From: Mariniphaga sp041684965
GTDB lineage: Bacteria > Bacteroidota > Bacteroidia > Bacteroidales > Prolixibacteraceae
Assembly: GCA_041684965.1 (NCBI GenBank)
Contig: JAWLGR010000007.1
Span: forward strand, 124,001 to 188,000
Length of the DNA: 64,000 bases
Direction of reading: 5' to 3'
Positions 1 through 8,246 of the stretch are shown here, piece by piece; within the stretch, counting starts at the first letter, position 1, and the number at the start of each line of letters is the position of its first letter. A program made the position numbers and the translations under genes. The notes under the pieces were generated by a model. It was not told the origin of the DNA. It did no database searches and saw only the letters and a program-made list of their open reading frames with translations.

Positions 1-1
1 C

Positions 2-1633
2 GATTATGAAGCAGCCAGCAGGATAATACATCAAAATATGCGTTACGGAGATGGTCAGAATTTTAATGGACGCACAACCCGTCAAAATTTTCGTACCCTT
101 TCATATACAGCTAACCAGATGATATGCTATAACTGGGAATCAGGATTGCATGGATTATATGTTTTTGCAGCTCATGAAAATTATAATTATAAAATTAATT
201 CCCTGGTTGCCACCCGATCGGGTTTCCCCTTTCCAGGACTGGTTGAACTTGATGGTGCTGCTATTGGTGAAGGTTCTGGTTCCTTTGAAGACAATTACCG
301 GCTGGAAAGCTATTTTGGAAAATTGGATTATTCCTTCAGGAACCGGTATTTTGCAAGTTTTAATTTTCGAACCGATGGTAATTCACGATTTGCAAAAGAT
401 GTCCGCTGGGGTAACTTTTGGGGAGCAGGGATTGCCTGGCTGATCACCGGAGAGGATTTCCTGGAGAACAATACGTTTCTTGATTTGATTAAATTAAAAG
501 CAAGTTACGGAGAACAGGGGAACGACAAGATAGGTTCATATTATGGATATCAGGGGCTTTACCAGACAGGCATGAACAATCTGGATTATCCGGGACTGAT
601 AGCCAGCAGGCTGGCAACTCCTAATCTTACATGGGAAACGCTGAAGTCACTTAATTTCGGAACAGAATTGGTGTTGAATGAACGGTTTTCAATGAATTTA
701 GAATATTACATCCGGCATAATGATCGGTTGTTGTTTGAAAAACCATTGCCTCCTTCCACAGGTTTTGTTTCTGTGGATGACAACATTGCCCGTCTTTCGA
801 ATTCCGGATTTGACCTGGAAGTAAAAGGTTTGCTGGTGAATGCTCGCTATTTTAAATGGGTAATGGATTTGAACCTGGGCCATTTTAAAAATGAGATAAA
901 AGAGTTACCTCAGGAATTTATCATTTCCGGAAATAAAAGATGGGAGAAAGGAAAATCGATTTATCATTTTTGGATAGAAGAATTTGCCGGTGTGAATCCT
1001 GAGACCGGTAAGTCACAGTGGTATTACAACGTACCTGAGATTGATTCAAATGGCAACCCAATGCTGGATGACGAAGGCAATCCGGTATTTGCTGCAGAAA
1101 AAGGAATTACTGATTCATATGCTCTGGCTGACAGGTACTATACCGGTTCAGCAATTCCGGATTTGTTTGGAGGATTAAACAATTCTTTTTCAGTTTTTGA
1201 TTTCGATTTATCTTTGTTATTTACTTTTGGTCTGGGAGGCAAAATTTATGATAATACATACATGATGCTTATGCATTCCGGGCTACCCGGATACAATTTT
1301 CATGCAGATGTATTAAACCGGTGGACTCCTGATAACCGTAATTCCAATATTCCGGTAATTGATGGTGATCAATTTGCAAACAGACGTTCTTCCCGTTTCT
1401 TAGTTGATGCTGATTATCTTAATATCCGGAATATTTCACTGGGATATCAAATTCCGGAAGCTGCTTATTTAAGATTAAACCTTGAGAGTATCAGATTGGT
1501 GCTTAAAGCTGATAACCTGGTGATGATTACTGCCCGTGAAGGACTTGTTACCAGGCAATCGTTTGAGGGGAATGCAGACCCGAAGTATGTTCCTGTTCGA
1601 ACCGTTTCTGTCGGATTGGATGTTAAATTCTAA
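2..1633 (+). CDS. SusC/RagA-type TonB-dependent outer-membrane receptor, C-terminal part
   Basis: This is the C-terminal part of a SusC-like TonB-dependent transporter, which imports oligosaccharides across the outer membrane together with the SusD-like lipoprotein encoded next. The frame is open to the window edge, so the 5' half (signal peptide, carboxypeptidase-like domain, TonB box, plug) lies outside. About 543 residues remain; whole SusC proteins are near 1000. Visible family traits are the beta-strand phrases YFASFNFRTDGNSRF, WGAGIAWLITGEDF and LKASYGEQGN, and a C-terminus of alternating strands ending in an aromatic residue (LDVKF), as outer-membrane barrels do. An internal ATG at 38 is not the real start. 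The substrate cannot be read from this fragment. Confidence 0.93.
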   Translation, partial: DYEAASRIIHQNMRYGDGQNFNGRTTRQNFRTLSYTANQMICYNWESGLHGLYVFAAHENYNYKINSLVATRSGFPFPGLVELDGAAIGEGSGSFEDNYRLESYFGKLDYSFRNRYFASFNFRTDGNSRFAKDVRWGNFWGAGIAWLITGEDFLENNTFLDLIKLKASYGEQGNDKIGSYYGYQGLYQTGMNNLDYPGLIASRLATPNLTWETLKSLNFGTELVLNERFSMNLEYYIRHNDRLLFEKPLPPSTGFVSVDDNIARLSNSGFDLEVKGLLVNARYFKWVMDLNLGHFKNEIKELPQEFIISGNKRWEKGKSIYHFWIEEFAGVNPETGKSQWYYNVPEIDSNGNPMLDDEGNPVFAAEKGITDSYALADRYYTGSAIPDLFGGLNNSFSVFDFDLSLLFTFGLGGKIYDNTYMMLMHSGLPGYNFHADVLNRWTPDNRNSNIPVIDGDQFANRRSSRFLVDADYLNIRNISLGYQIPEAAYLRLNLESIRLVLKADNLVMITAREGLVTRQSFEGNADPKYVPVRTVSVGLDVKF

Positions 1634-1645
1634 GATTATTGAAAA

Positions 1646-3085
1646 ATGAGAAAATTAGTTTTTTGTATAATTAGTTTTTCAATGTTGATAGTCTCTTGTT
1701 CGGATGACTATCTCGAAACAAATCCTACAAATCAGATATCCGATCAGGTCATTTTTCAAACTGTTGACGGCGCAACAACAGTTCTTGATGGGGTTTTACG
1801 GGATATGCGATCAAAACATGGCGCTGAAAATATGCATGACCAATTCGGAATTAAAACAGTTGACCTAAGTTGTGATTTGATGGGAGAAGACATCGTAGTG
1901 GAAATTTTTCACTGGTTCGGAGCGGATTACCGTTTTGAGAATCATGGTTCAAAAGATTACCGTTCTGCTTATACCTGGAATCTTTTTTACAGGATTATCA
2001 ATAATGTTAATAATATAATCAATCATGTCGATCAGGCAGCTACTAATAATGAAAATCTGCGAACGGATCTTAAGGCACAGGCACTGACACTTCGTGCTTA
2101 TTCCTATTTTCAATTGATTCAGTTGTTTCAGCACACCTACATTGGGAATGAAAATGAACCAGGGGTACCGGTTTATACAGAAACCTCTGCAACTGGAAAT
2201 CCCCGGAGCACAGTTTCAGAAGTTTATCAGCAGATTGTTTCCGATTTGGATTTGGCTGTGTTGCTTTTTGAAGAAAGCAACCTGCCGCAGAGGCATATTT
2301 CCAATCTTACCCTGAACGTGGCAAATGGTTTAAGAGCTAGGGTAGCATTGGTGATGAATGACTGGGAGATTGCAGCAAATAAAGCATTGGAGGCAAGAAA
2401 AGACTACCAGTTGATGTCGGCTGAGCAATTTAGCACTGGTTTCGATAATCATACACAACAAAACTGGATGTGGGGACTGGAAGTGAACGACGAACAATCA
2501 ACAACTTATGCATCATGGTTTTCACACGTTGACTGGACAATTGGTGGTTATTGTGGGTTCGGGTTCAGTCCAAAATCTTTTAATTTGGCATTGTATCGGG
2601 AAATGTCGGATAAAGATATCAGAAAACAGTTAATAGGCGCTGCCTTTATTGAATCGGGACGATTGATTCCTTATAAGTTTTCAGCGGGTGGAGATAAGAA
2701 TTTTGCTGCAGATTTGGTGATGATGAGACCGGAGGAGATGCTGTTGATTGAAACTGAAGCGTTGTTTAGAATGGATGATGAAGATAAAGCCAGTCTATTG
2801 CTTAAGGAGTTACGCGACAGGAGAATGAGTGAACCGGTTACTGTATGGGCTTCCGGAGATAAACTATTACAAGAAATTTTACTTGAGCGACGTATTGAAT
2901 TATGGGGGGAAGGATTTTCGCTTCTTGATATAAAGCGTTTGAAAAAAGGGTTAAACCGCAACAACAGCAATCATAATCCTGCAGTTGCGCGTACTATGTT
3001 TCTTGAGCCTGAATCATCAAAATTTAATTTTATGATTCCGCAACAGGAGATTGATAGCAATTCTAACATTGACCAGGTTAATTGA
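1646..3085 (+). CDS. SusD/RagB-family nutrient-binding outer-membrane lipoprotein
   Basis: SusD-like surface lipoprotein of 479 residues that forms the glycan-binding lid of the preceding SusC channel. The N-terminus is a lipoprotein signal with lipobox LIVSC (Cys18), followed by SDDYLETNPTNQ, a typical SusD opening. The TPR-like helical core shows family phrases such as RAYSYFQLIQLF, ANGLRARVAL, MRPEEMLLIETEAL and LLERRIELWGEGFSLLDIKR. It starts 12 bases after the SusC stop, so the two are co-transcribed and translated together. No glycosidase follows, so this pair ends its locus. The gene then meets fabI tail to tail. The ligand is not predictable from sequence. Confidence 0.95.
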   Translation: MRKLVFCIISFSMLIVSCSDDYLETNPTNQISDQVIFQTVDGATTVLDGVLRDMRSKHGAENMHDQFGIKTVDLSCDLMGEDIVVEIFHWFGADYRFENHGSKDYRSAYTWNLFYRIINNVNNIINHVDQAATNNENLRTDLKAQALTLRAYSYFQLIQLFQHTYIGNENEPGVPVYTETSATGNPRSTVSEVYQQIVSDLDLAVLLFEESNLPQRHISNLTLNVANGLRARVALVMNDWEIAANKALEARKDYQLMSAEQFSTGFDNHTQQNWMWGLEVNDEQSTTYASWFSHVDWTIGGYCGFGFSPKSFNLALYREMSDKDIRKQLIGAAFIESGRLIPYKFSAGGDKNFAADLVMMRPEEMLLIETEALFRMDDEDKASLLLKELRDRRMSEPVTVWASGDKLLQEILLERRIELWGEGFSLLDIKRLKKGLNRNNSNHNPAVARTMFLEPESSKFNFMIPQQEIDSNSNIDQVN

Positions 3086-3200
3086 ATGGTTGCCTTTATG
3101 TGTTTTGTTCCTGTCTGTTTTTAAGGCATTCTCCTTCTTTAAGTTTTCTTGCAGTAACTTCTTGCACACTTATTGAAAAACAGTGAACTGAACCGAAAAG

Positions 3201-3233
3201 GATTAGGGAATTAACTGGTTAAATGCGCTAATC
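3201..3233 (-). terminator. Weak stem-loop at the fabI stop codon
   Basis: GATTAG and CTAATC enclose a smaller inverted repeat, TTAACTGGTTAA. On the minus strand the structure begins inside the fabI stop region and is followed by CTTTTC. The stem is short and AT-rich, so termination here is only possible. Confidence 0.3.
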
Positions 3234-4094
3234 AAATTTATGTTCTTCTTTAATGGAATCACATTCGCAATCTTTATGGAGCCCTTTTTCATATTGCTGA
3301 AGCGCTCTCAGGCTCATACCCATATTGGAGAAGCCACCATCATTGAAAAGGTTTTGCATAGTTACTTTTCGGGTCAGGTCGGAAAACAACGTGATGCAAT
3401 AATCAGCACATTCATCAGCAGTGGCATTACCGAGTGGTGACATGCGATCGGCAAAGTCTAACAGGCGATCAAAGCCTTTAACTCCACTCCCGGCTGTTGT
3501 AATTGTTGGTGATTGTGAAATTGTATTAATACGAACTCTTCGTTCTCTGCCATAGATATACCCAAAACTTCGGGCGATGGATTCGAGCAATGCCTTGGCA
3601 TCCGCCATATCGTTGTACCCAAAAAATGTACGTTGGGCAGCTACATAGGACAAGGCAACTACCGACCCCCATTCATTTATCGCATCAAGTTTTCTTGCTA
3701 TCTGAAGGACCTTGTGAAATGATACGGCAGATATATCGAGTGTCTTATTAAGAAAATTATAATCGAGATCACTGTAATGTCTTTCTTTTCTGACATTTGG
3801 TGACATGCCGATGGAATGAAGTACAAAATCAACTTTACCTCCCAAAAACTCCATTGATTGTATAAACAGATTATTTAAATCATCGACATTTGTTGCATCC
3901 GCCGGTATGGCAATTGTATTAAGCTTTTCGGCCAGCTTTTGGGTTTCACCCATCCGCATGGCAACAGACGTATTGGTTAGTGTAATTGTTGCTCCTTCTT
4001 CATGTGCACGTTCTGCCACTTTCCAGGCAATTGATTCTGAATTTAATGCTCCGAATACAATCCCCTTTTTTCCTTGAAGTAAATTAAAACTCAT
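3228..4094 (-). CDS. fabI: Enoyl-[acyl-carrier-protein] reductase, FabI type
   Basis: Short-chain dehydrogenase of 288 residues that carries out the last, NADH-dependent step of each fatty-acid elongation round in the cytoplasm. The nucleotide-binding N-terminus is GKKGIVFGALNSESIAWKV. The catalytic residues are Tyr150, Tyr160 and Lys167 (ALSYVAAQR, then GYNDMADAK), with the same 10- and 7-residue spacing as E. coli FabI Tyr146/Tyr156/Lys163. The protein is somewhat longer than E. coli FabI (262 residues), the extra residues being a charged C-terminal tail containing CECDS. It stands alone, convergent to susD, with a -7 promoter element 26 bases upstream of its ATG. As the triclosan and isoniazid target family the assignment is firm. 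Confidence 0.95.
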   Translation of the reverse strand: MSFNLLQGKKGIVFGALNSESIAWKVAERAHEEGATITLTNTSVAMRMGETQKLAEKLNTIAIPADATNVDDLNNLFIQSMEFLGGKVDFVLHSIGMSPNVRKERHYSDLDYNFLNKTLDISAVSFHKVLQIARKLDAINEWGSVVALSYVAAQRTFFGYNDMADAKALLESIARSFGYIYGRERRVRINTISQSPTITTAGSGVKGFDRLLDFADRMSPLGNATADECADYCITLFSDLTRKVTMQNLFNDGGFSNMGMSLRALQQYEKGLHKDCECDSIKEEHKFD

Positions 4095-4119
4095 GATAAT
4101 TTTTCTGAATTTAGAACTG

Positions 4120-4127
4120 CAAAGCTA
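4120..4127 (-). promoter_or_regulatory. -7 promoter element of fabI
   Basis: Read on the minus strand the bases are TAGCTTTG, matching the Bacteroidota -7 consensus TAnnTTTG. It would start a transcript roughly 20 bases ahead of the fabI ATG. No good TTTG -33 box is seen at the expected distance. Confidence 0.5.
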
Positions 4128-4267
4128 ATTGAGTTTAATTAAAAATATAAATGAGAAGATAATTTTCCCTCATTTAATCTCCATCTTTAACCATTCTGTT
4201 CAAATATTGTTCGTATGTGTTCTAAAAATTAAATGTTGTTTTTTATTTAAAATGATTTTAAATAAAT

Positions 4268-4299
4268 TTTGTTGATCTAAAAAATCAGTTTTATATTTG
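4268..4299 (+). promoter_or_regulatory. Promoter of the methionine/cysteine leader transcript
   Basis: TTTG at 4268-4271 and TATATTTG at 4292-4299 are separated by 20 bases, a full match to the Bacteroidota housekeeping promoter (TTTG, about 19 bases, TAnnTTTG). Transcription would begin near 4306, just ahead of the leader ORF, leaving about 195 bases of leader before the first enzyme-like gene. Confidence 0.75.
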
Positions 4300-4322
4300 C
4301 AGGAAATAAATCGGCAGGAAAA

Positions 4323-4418
4323 ATGAATCCATTGATAAAAAATAAATTACGGAATGCTGAGAAATATCTCTGCTGCTGTGAATTCATTTTGCTGACAGTT
4401 TTTATGTCTATGCGCTAG
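4323..4418 (+). CDS. Candidate regulatory leader peptide (31 codons, Cys-Cys-Cys and terminal Met-Ser-Met-Arg)
   Basis: A short ORF lies between the promoter and the aspartokinase-like gene. It has a good ribosome-binding site (AGGAA, two bases before ATG). Its product carries three consecutive cysteines at positions 17-19 and ends FMSMR, so two of its last four residues are methionine. The codons are those of the end products of the downstream pathway (homocysteine and methionine from O-acetylhomoserine). The stop codon runs into a strong stem-loop. This is the architecture of a leader peptide that senses charged tRNA or nascent-chain stalling, as in amino-acid attenuation. The ORF and its position are seen; the regulatory role is inference. 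No SAM-I riboswitch motif was found here. Confidence 0.6.
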   Translation: MNPLIKNKLRNAEKYLCCCEFILLTVFMSMR

Positions 4419-4450
4419 CCTTCTTTCGATGGTTCCCATTGATTGAAGGC
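4418..4450 (+). promoter_or_regulatory. Stem-loop beginning at the last base of the leader stop codon
   Basis: GCCTTC (4418-4423) pairs perfectly with GAAGGC (4445-4450). After a TT/TT internal mismatch, TCGATGG pairs with CCATTGA around a three-base loop TTC. The first base of the stem is the G of the leader TAG, so a ribosome finishing the leader would open it. No U-run follows, so it is not a plain intrinsic terminator. It ends 50 bases before the aspartokinase-like ATG. Confidence 0.65.
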
Positions 4451-4500
4451 ATACAGAATATTCGCGTTCGAAAATCAAAGTTTCATTTACTATTTTTATT

Positions 4501-5832
4501 ATGTCGGATTGTGTTATTCGACTGAGCGGCAGCCAGGCTGGGCATGCGGCATCGGTTAAAAATCTGGTTACTTATATTGGCAAGAACAAACATCGAAATT
4601 TTCTGGTTGTTTCAGCTTTGCCAGTAATTTTGGATCTTATTTATGAGGCTGTTGAAAATGCATCGGATACCGATATCAGTACTTTTACTAATAAGTTGCA
4701 ATCAGTTTTTTCTTCCCATGCAGGAGTTATTGCATCTGATTCTTATGTAAATCTTGCTGAACAGGTAAGTGCAATTTTAACAGGGATTCGGCTTATTGGC
4801 GATTACTCCAATTCTCTAAAAGATCAACTTGTATCTTTTAGTGAGAAGTTAACTGTGGAGATTTTTCAAACGATATTTAAGTCTGCAAATATCCATACTG
4901 AAATTCTATGGCCTGAACATTTTGGACTATTAGCTACCGATGATTATGGGAATGCCACTTTTTTATCTGTTAATAATCAGGTTTTATCAGATCTTCCAAA
5001 CGGCTTTTATATTGTTCCAGGCTCTTACGGTGTGACCAGGGAGGGCAAAATTTCCAGGGCCGGTAAATCAGCCGCCGACTATACTGCTGCTTTTTTGACA
5101 AAAGCAGTCAAGGCCAGTAAACTTGAACTTTGGGGAATTGAACAGACATTTAGACGTGCTGATCCCAAAATTGTTCCTGCGGCACCTAAAATAAAAAGGC
5201 TTACCTATTCTGAGGCAAGTGAAATGGCATATTTTGATCATTTTTCATTTCATCCAAGAACAGTTGAACCTCTTGAAAACGATCATATTCCAGTTCTTAT
5301 TTTGAATACTGAATCTGCAAAGGGGGAACCCGATACTATAATAAATACTGAAACATTTGTAGAAGTGCAAATTGTTAAAAGTGTAGCATCCTCAGATGAT
5401 GTTTCCCTGCTCCGGCTGAATGGACCGGGTGTTGGGTTAAAGCCGGGCATTCTGGCAAAAGTCACTTCCCGGCTTAATGAAGCAGGTATTAATATCCGGT
5501 CAGTTATTACATCTCAGATTTCTATTAACCTTATTTTGGAACGTGATACTGGAAACAGGGCACTTGCTTTAATACGTCAGCTAGGATTCTCCTCAGTTAA
5601 GGAAATATCAGTTATCGATGACGTCTCACTTATTGGCATTGTGGGGCATGGAATGCAACAGAATTATGGTGTTTCAGCTAAAATATTCAATGCTGTAGCG
5701 TACCATAAAATTAATGTAGTGCTTAGTGGTTCAGGAGCTTCAGATTTGGTGAGTTATCTTGTGGTAAAATCGTCCGACAAGAAAAAAAGTGTATATGAAA
5801 TTTATAATGCATTCTTTAAAAATGAAATTTAA
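4501..5832 (+). CDS. Divergent aspartokinase-like protein with C-terminal ACT domains
   Basis: A 443-residue protein with the layout of a monofunctional aspartate kinase: amino-acid-kinase domain (about 1-285) and two ACT domains (about 290-443, with LNGPGVGLKPGILAKVTSRL and GIVGHGMQQNYGVSAKIFNA). Family traits remain, for example ADYTAAFL, RADPKIVP, AYFDHFSFHPRTVEP and VLILNT. Key residues are changed: the usual KFGGTS motif reads RLSGSQ at 7-12, and the usual GRGGSD reads SRAGKSA. Aspartokinase phosphorylates aspartate on the way to homoserine, the acceptor used by MetA two genes downstream. The altered nucleotide loop suggests weak or absent kinase activity and perhaps a regulatory role, which is inference. 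It is the first gene after the leader peptide, 18 bases ahead of metY. Confidence 0.8.
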   Translation: MSDCVIRLSGSQAGHAASVKNLVTYIGKNKHRNFLVVSALPVILDLIYEAVENASDTDISTFTNKLQSVFSSHAGVIASDSYVNLAEQVSAILTGIRLIGDYSNSLKDQLVSFSEKLTVEIFQTIFKSANIHTEILWPEHFGLLATDDYGNATFLSVNNQVLSDLPNGFYIVPGSYGVTREGKISRAGKSAADYTAAFLTKAVKASKLELWGIEQTFRRADPKIVPAAPKIKRLTYSEASEMAYFDHFSFHPRTVEPLENDHIPVLILNTESAKGEPDTIINTETFVEVQIVKSVASSDDVSLLRLNGPGVGLKPGILAKVTSRLNEAGINIRSVITSQISINLILERDTGNRALALIRQLGFSSVKEISVIDDVSLIGIVGHGMQQNYGVSAKIFNAVAYHKINVVLSGSGASDLVSYLVVKSSDKKKSVYEIYNAFFKNEI

Positions 5833-5850
5833 ATCAAAAAAATAACAGTT

Positions 5851-7155
5851 ATGACAACAAAAAATTTAAAATTTGAAACATTACAGCTTCATGCTGGACA
5901 TCAACCCGATAAAGACACAAATTCCAGGGCAGTACCAATTTATCAAACTTCTTCTTATGTTTTTAATAATGCTGAACATGCTGCAAATTTGTTTGCACTA
6001 AAAGAATTTGGGAACATCTATACCAGAATTATGAATCCTACCTCCGATGTGTTTGAACAACGGATCGCAGCACTTGAGGGCGGGGTAGCAGCTTTAGCTG
6101 TTGCCTCAGGACATGCAGCCCAGTTTTTAACTTTTAATACGATTTTGAATGCCGGTGACAATTTTGTTACCTCTCCTTATCTTTATGGAGGGTCCTATAA
6201 CCAGTTTAATGTTTCATTCAGACGATTAGGAATTGATGCCCGTTTTGCGGAGGACTTAAATGTAGAAGCATTTGAGAAGCTTATTGATGAAAATACCAAG
6301 GCACTTTTTTTTGAAACCATTGGAAACCCCGGCTATCTGATTCCCGATTTTGAGGCTTTTGGTGAACTTGCAAAAAAGTACGATATTCCTTTGGTGGTAG
6401 ATAATACTTTTGCTGCAGCAGGTTACCTTTTCAGGCCGATTGACTATGGTGCAAACATAGTGGTAGAGTCAGCGACCAAATATATTGGTGGACATGGGAA
6501 CAGCATAGGTGGAGTGATAGTAGATGCTGGGAATTACAACTGGGGAAATGGAAAATTTCCCGGTTTTACAGAACCTGCTGCGGGTTATCATGGACTAAAA
6601 TTTTGGGATGTATTTAACTTCGACAGTCCACTTGGTAACATTGGTTTCATAATCAAAGCCAGAGTTGAAGGATTACGCGATTTTGGTCCGGCAATAAGTC
6701 CGTTTAATTCGTTTCTCCTCATTCAGGGTTTGGAAACTCTCTCATTACGCATGGACCGGCATGTGGAGAATGCGCTGGCACTTGCTCTCTGGTTAGAAAA
6801 ACATCCAAAAGTTGAAAGCGTTAATTATCCTGGCCTTGAAAGTAGTCCTTCTTATCAGAATGCAAAGAAATATTTACCAAAGGGCGCCGGAGGAATATTA
6901 TCATTTGTTGTAAAAGGTGATAAAGAAGATGCCAATCAGGTCGTGAATAACTTAGAGCTAATAAGCCATCTTGCTAATGTAGGTGATGCCAAAACATTAA
7001 TAATACAACCGGCAGTTACCACTCATCAGCAATTATCTGAGGAAGCTCAGCTTTCAGCAGGGGTGTTGCCATCTCAGCTCCGTGTGAGCGTTGGGATTGA
7101 ACATATAGACGATATTATTGCTGATTTAGAACAAGCCTTAGATAAAATTGGTTAA
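5851..7155 (+). CDS. metY: O-acetylhomoserine sulfhydrylase (O-acetylhomoserine aminocarboxypropyltransferase)
   Basis: PLP enzyme of 434 residues, the usual MetY length, in the Cys/Met metabolism family. It converts O-acetyl-L-homoserine and sulfide to homocysteine in the cytoplasm. The N-terminal phrase FETLQLHAGHQPD and IYQTSSYVF are typical. The PLP lysine is Lys210 in ESATKYIGGHG, and the cofactor-binding Asp lies in VVDNTFAAAGY. The long form with the insert around 220-280 (GFTEPAAGYHG) distinguishes MetY from cystathionine gamma-synthase. It lies between the aspartokinase-like gene and metA, so the cluster makes homocysteine by direct sulfhydrylation. A terminator-like hairpin follows it. 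Confidence 0.93.
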   Translation: MTTKNLKFETLQLHAGHQPDKDTNSRAVPIYQTSSYVFNNAEHAANLFALKEFGNIYTRIMNPTSDVFEQRIAALEGGVAALAVASGHAAQFLTFNTILNAGDNFVTSPYLYGGSYNQFNVSFRRLGIDARFAEDLNVEAFEKLIDENTKALFFETIGNPGYLIPDFEAFGELAKKYDIPLVVDNTFAAAGYLFRPIDYGANIVVESATKYIGGHGNSIGGVIVDAGNYNWGNGKFPGFTEPAAGYHGLKFWDVFNFDSPLGNIGFIIKARVEGLRDFGPAISPFNSFLLIQGLETLSLRMDRHVENALALALWLEKHPKVESVNYPGLESSPSYQNAKKYLPKGAGGILSFVVKGDKEDANQVVNNLELISHLANVGDAKTLIIQPAVTTHQQLSEEAQLSAGVLPSQLRVSVGIEHIDDIIADLEQALDKIG

Positions 7156-7187
7156 TGATTGAGCAGAAAAAATGAGGAAGATAGAGA

Positions 7188-7230
7188 AGTGAGAAAGAAT
7201 TATGATTAAGAATTTCTCACTGCTCTTTTT
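7188..7230 (+). terminator. Intrinsic terminator-like hairpin between metY and metA
   Basis: AGTGAGAAA (7188-7196) pairs perfectly with TTTCTCACT (7213-7221), followed after four bases by TTTTT and a further T-rich stretch. It could end the leader-driven transcript or act as a partial terminator lowering metA expression. No promoter matching the Bacteroidota consensus was found between it and metA. Confidence 0.5.
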
Positions 7231-7267
7231 AATAATTTTTAATTTAACAGAAAATATTTAAAAGAAA

Positions 7268-8185
7268 ATGCCAGTTAACGTTCCAGATAAATTACCAGCT
7301 ATAAAAATTCTCGAAGAAGAGAATATTTTTGTAATGGATGAATCACGTGCCAAGCATCAGGATATAAGACCATTAAAAATCATTATCCTGAATCTGATGC
7401 CACTGAAAATTACAACGGAAACCGATTTATTAAGATTGCTATCCAATTCTCCCTTGCAGATAGAAATCGATTTTATGAAAATGAAAGGGCATACACCCAA
7501 AAATACATCTTCAGAGCATATGGAGATGTTTTACCGCAACTTTGATGAACTAAAAGATAAAAAATACGATGGGTTGATTGTTACAGGAGCACCGGTTGAA
7601 ATGCTTCCTTTTGAAGCGGTTAACTATTGGGAAGAAATGAAAGAGATCCTCGATTGGGCTGAGCATCATGTTTATTCCTCACTATTTATTTGTTGGGCAG
7701 CTCAGGCAGGTTTGTATCACTATTACAACATTCCGAAATATCCACTTCAGAGTAAAATGTTTGGGGTTTTTGAACATACCCATACTAATTCGCAACTCCC
7801 GATACTGCGTGGATTTGACGATGTATTTTTTATACCTCATTCACGTCATACAGAAATCAGAGCTCAAGACATTGAAAGGGAGGATAGGCTTCAGATAATC
7901 GCCAGCTCTGAGGAGGCTGGAGTGGCCATTGTAAAAGCTAAGAGTGGAAGGCAACTTTTTATTACAGGTCATTCAGAATATTCCCGTTACACGCTCGACA
8001 AAGAGTATAAACGGGATATAGCAAAAAAGTTGCCCATTGATTTGCCCGTTAATTACTATCCTGGAAATGACCCTGCTAAAACTCCTTGTATGCGGTGGGG
8101 ATCTACTGCCAATCTTATGTTTTCAAATTGGCTGAATTACTATGTCTACCAGGAAACTCCATACAATTTGGAGGAAATAAGCTAA
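7268..8185 (+). CDS. metA: Homoserine O-acetyltransferase, MetA family
   Basis: MetA-family acyltransferase of 305 residues that activates homoserine for methionine synthesis. The catalytic Cys142 (FICWAAQAG), His235 and Glu237 (ITGHSEYS) fall exactly at the family positions. Residue 111 is Glu (TGAPVEMLPF); glutamate here is known to favour acetyl-CoA, glycine succinyl-CoA, so this enzyme should make O-acetylhomoserine. That matches MetY encoded just upstream. The hallmark KMFGVFEH is at 163-170. The gene ends the sulfur-amino-acid unit; the next gene has its own promoter signal. Annotation as a succinyltransferase by simple homology would probably be wrong. Confidence 0.93.
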   Translation: MPVNVPDKLPAIKILEEENIFVMDESRAKHQDIRPLKIIILNLMPLKITTETDLLRLLSNSPLQIEIDFMKMKGHTPKNTSSEHMEMFYRNFDELKDKKYDGLIVTGAPVEMLPFEAVNYWEEMKEILDWAEHHVYSSLFICWAAQAGLYHYYNIPKYPLQSKMFGVFEHTHTNSQLPILRGFDDVFFIPHSRHTEIRAQDIEREDRLQIIASSEEAGVAIVKAKSGRQLFITGHSEYSRYTLDKEYKRDIAKKLPIDLPVNYYPGNDPAKTPCMRWGSTANLMFSNWLNYYVYQETPYNLEEIS

Positions 8186-8214
8186 TGTTATTTCACAAAT
8201 TGTCTTTAAAACTG

Positions 8215-8222
8215 TAATTTTG
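8215..8222 (+). promoter_or_regulatory. -7 promoter element before elbB
   Basis: TAATTTTG fits TAnnTTTG. Transcription would start near 8229, between the upstream TTG at 8220 and the ATG at 8247, which supports the ATG as the true start. A matching -33 TTTG is not evident. Confidence 0.5.
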
Positions 8223-8246
8223 AAAAAAAGAAAAAATCAAAATAAA

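Noticed and set aside
4300..4500. SAM riboswitch ahead of the methionine genes
   Set aside because: No SAM-I-like conserved core or kink-turn pattern could be found; the leader ORF and its stem-loop explain the structure better.
8220..8246. TTG start adding nine Lys/Asn-rich residues to ElbB
   Set aside because: The -7 box overlaps this codon, so it would not be on the transcript, and the ATG at 8247 gives the family N-terminus.
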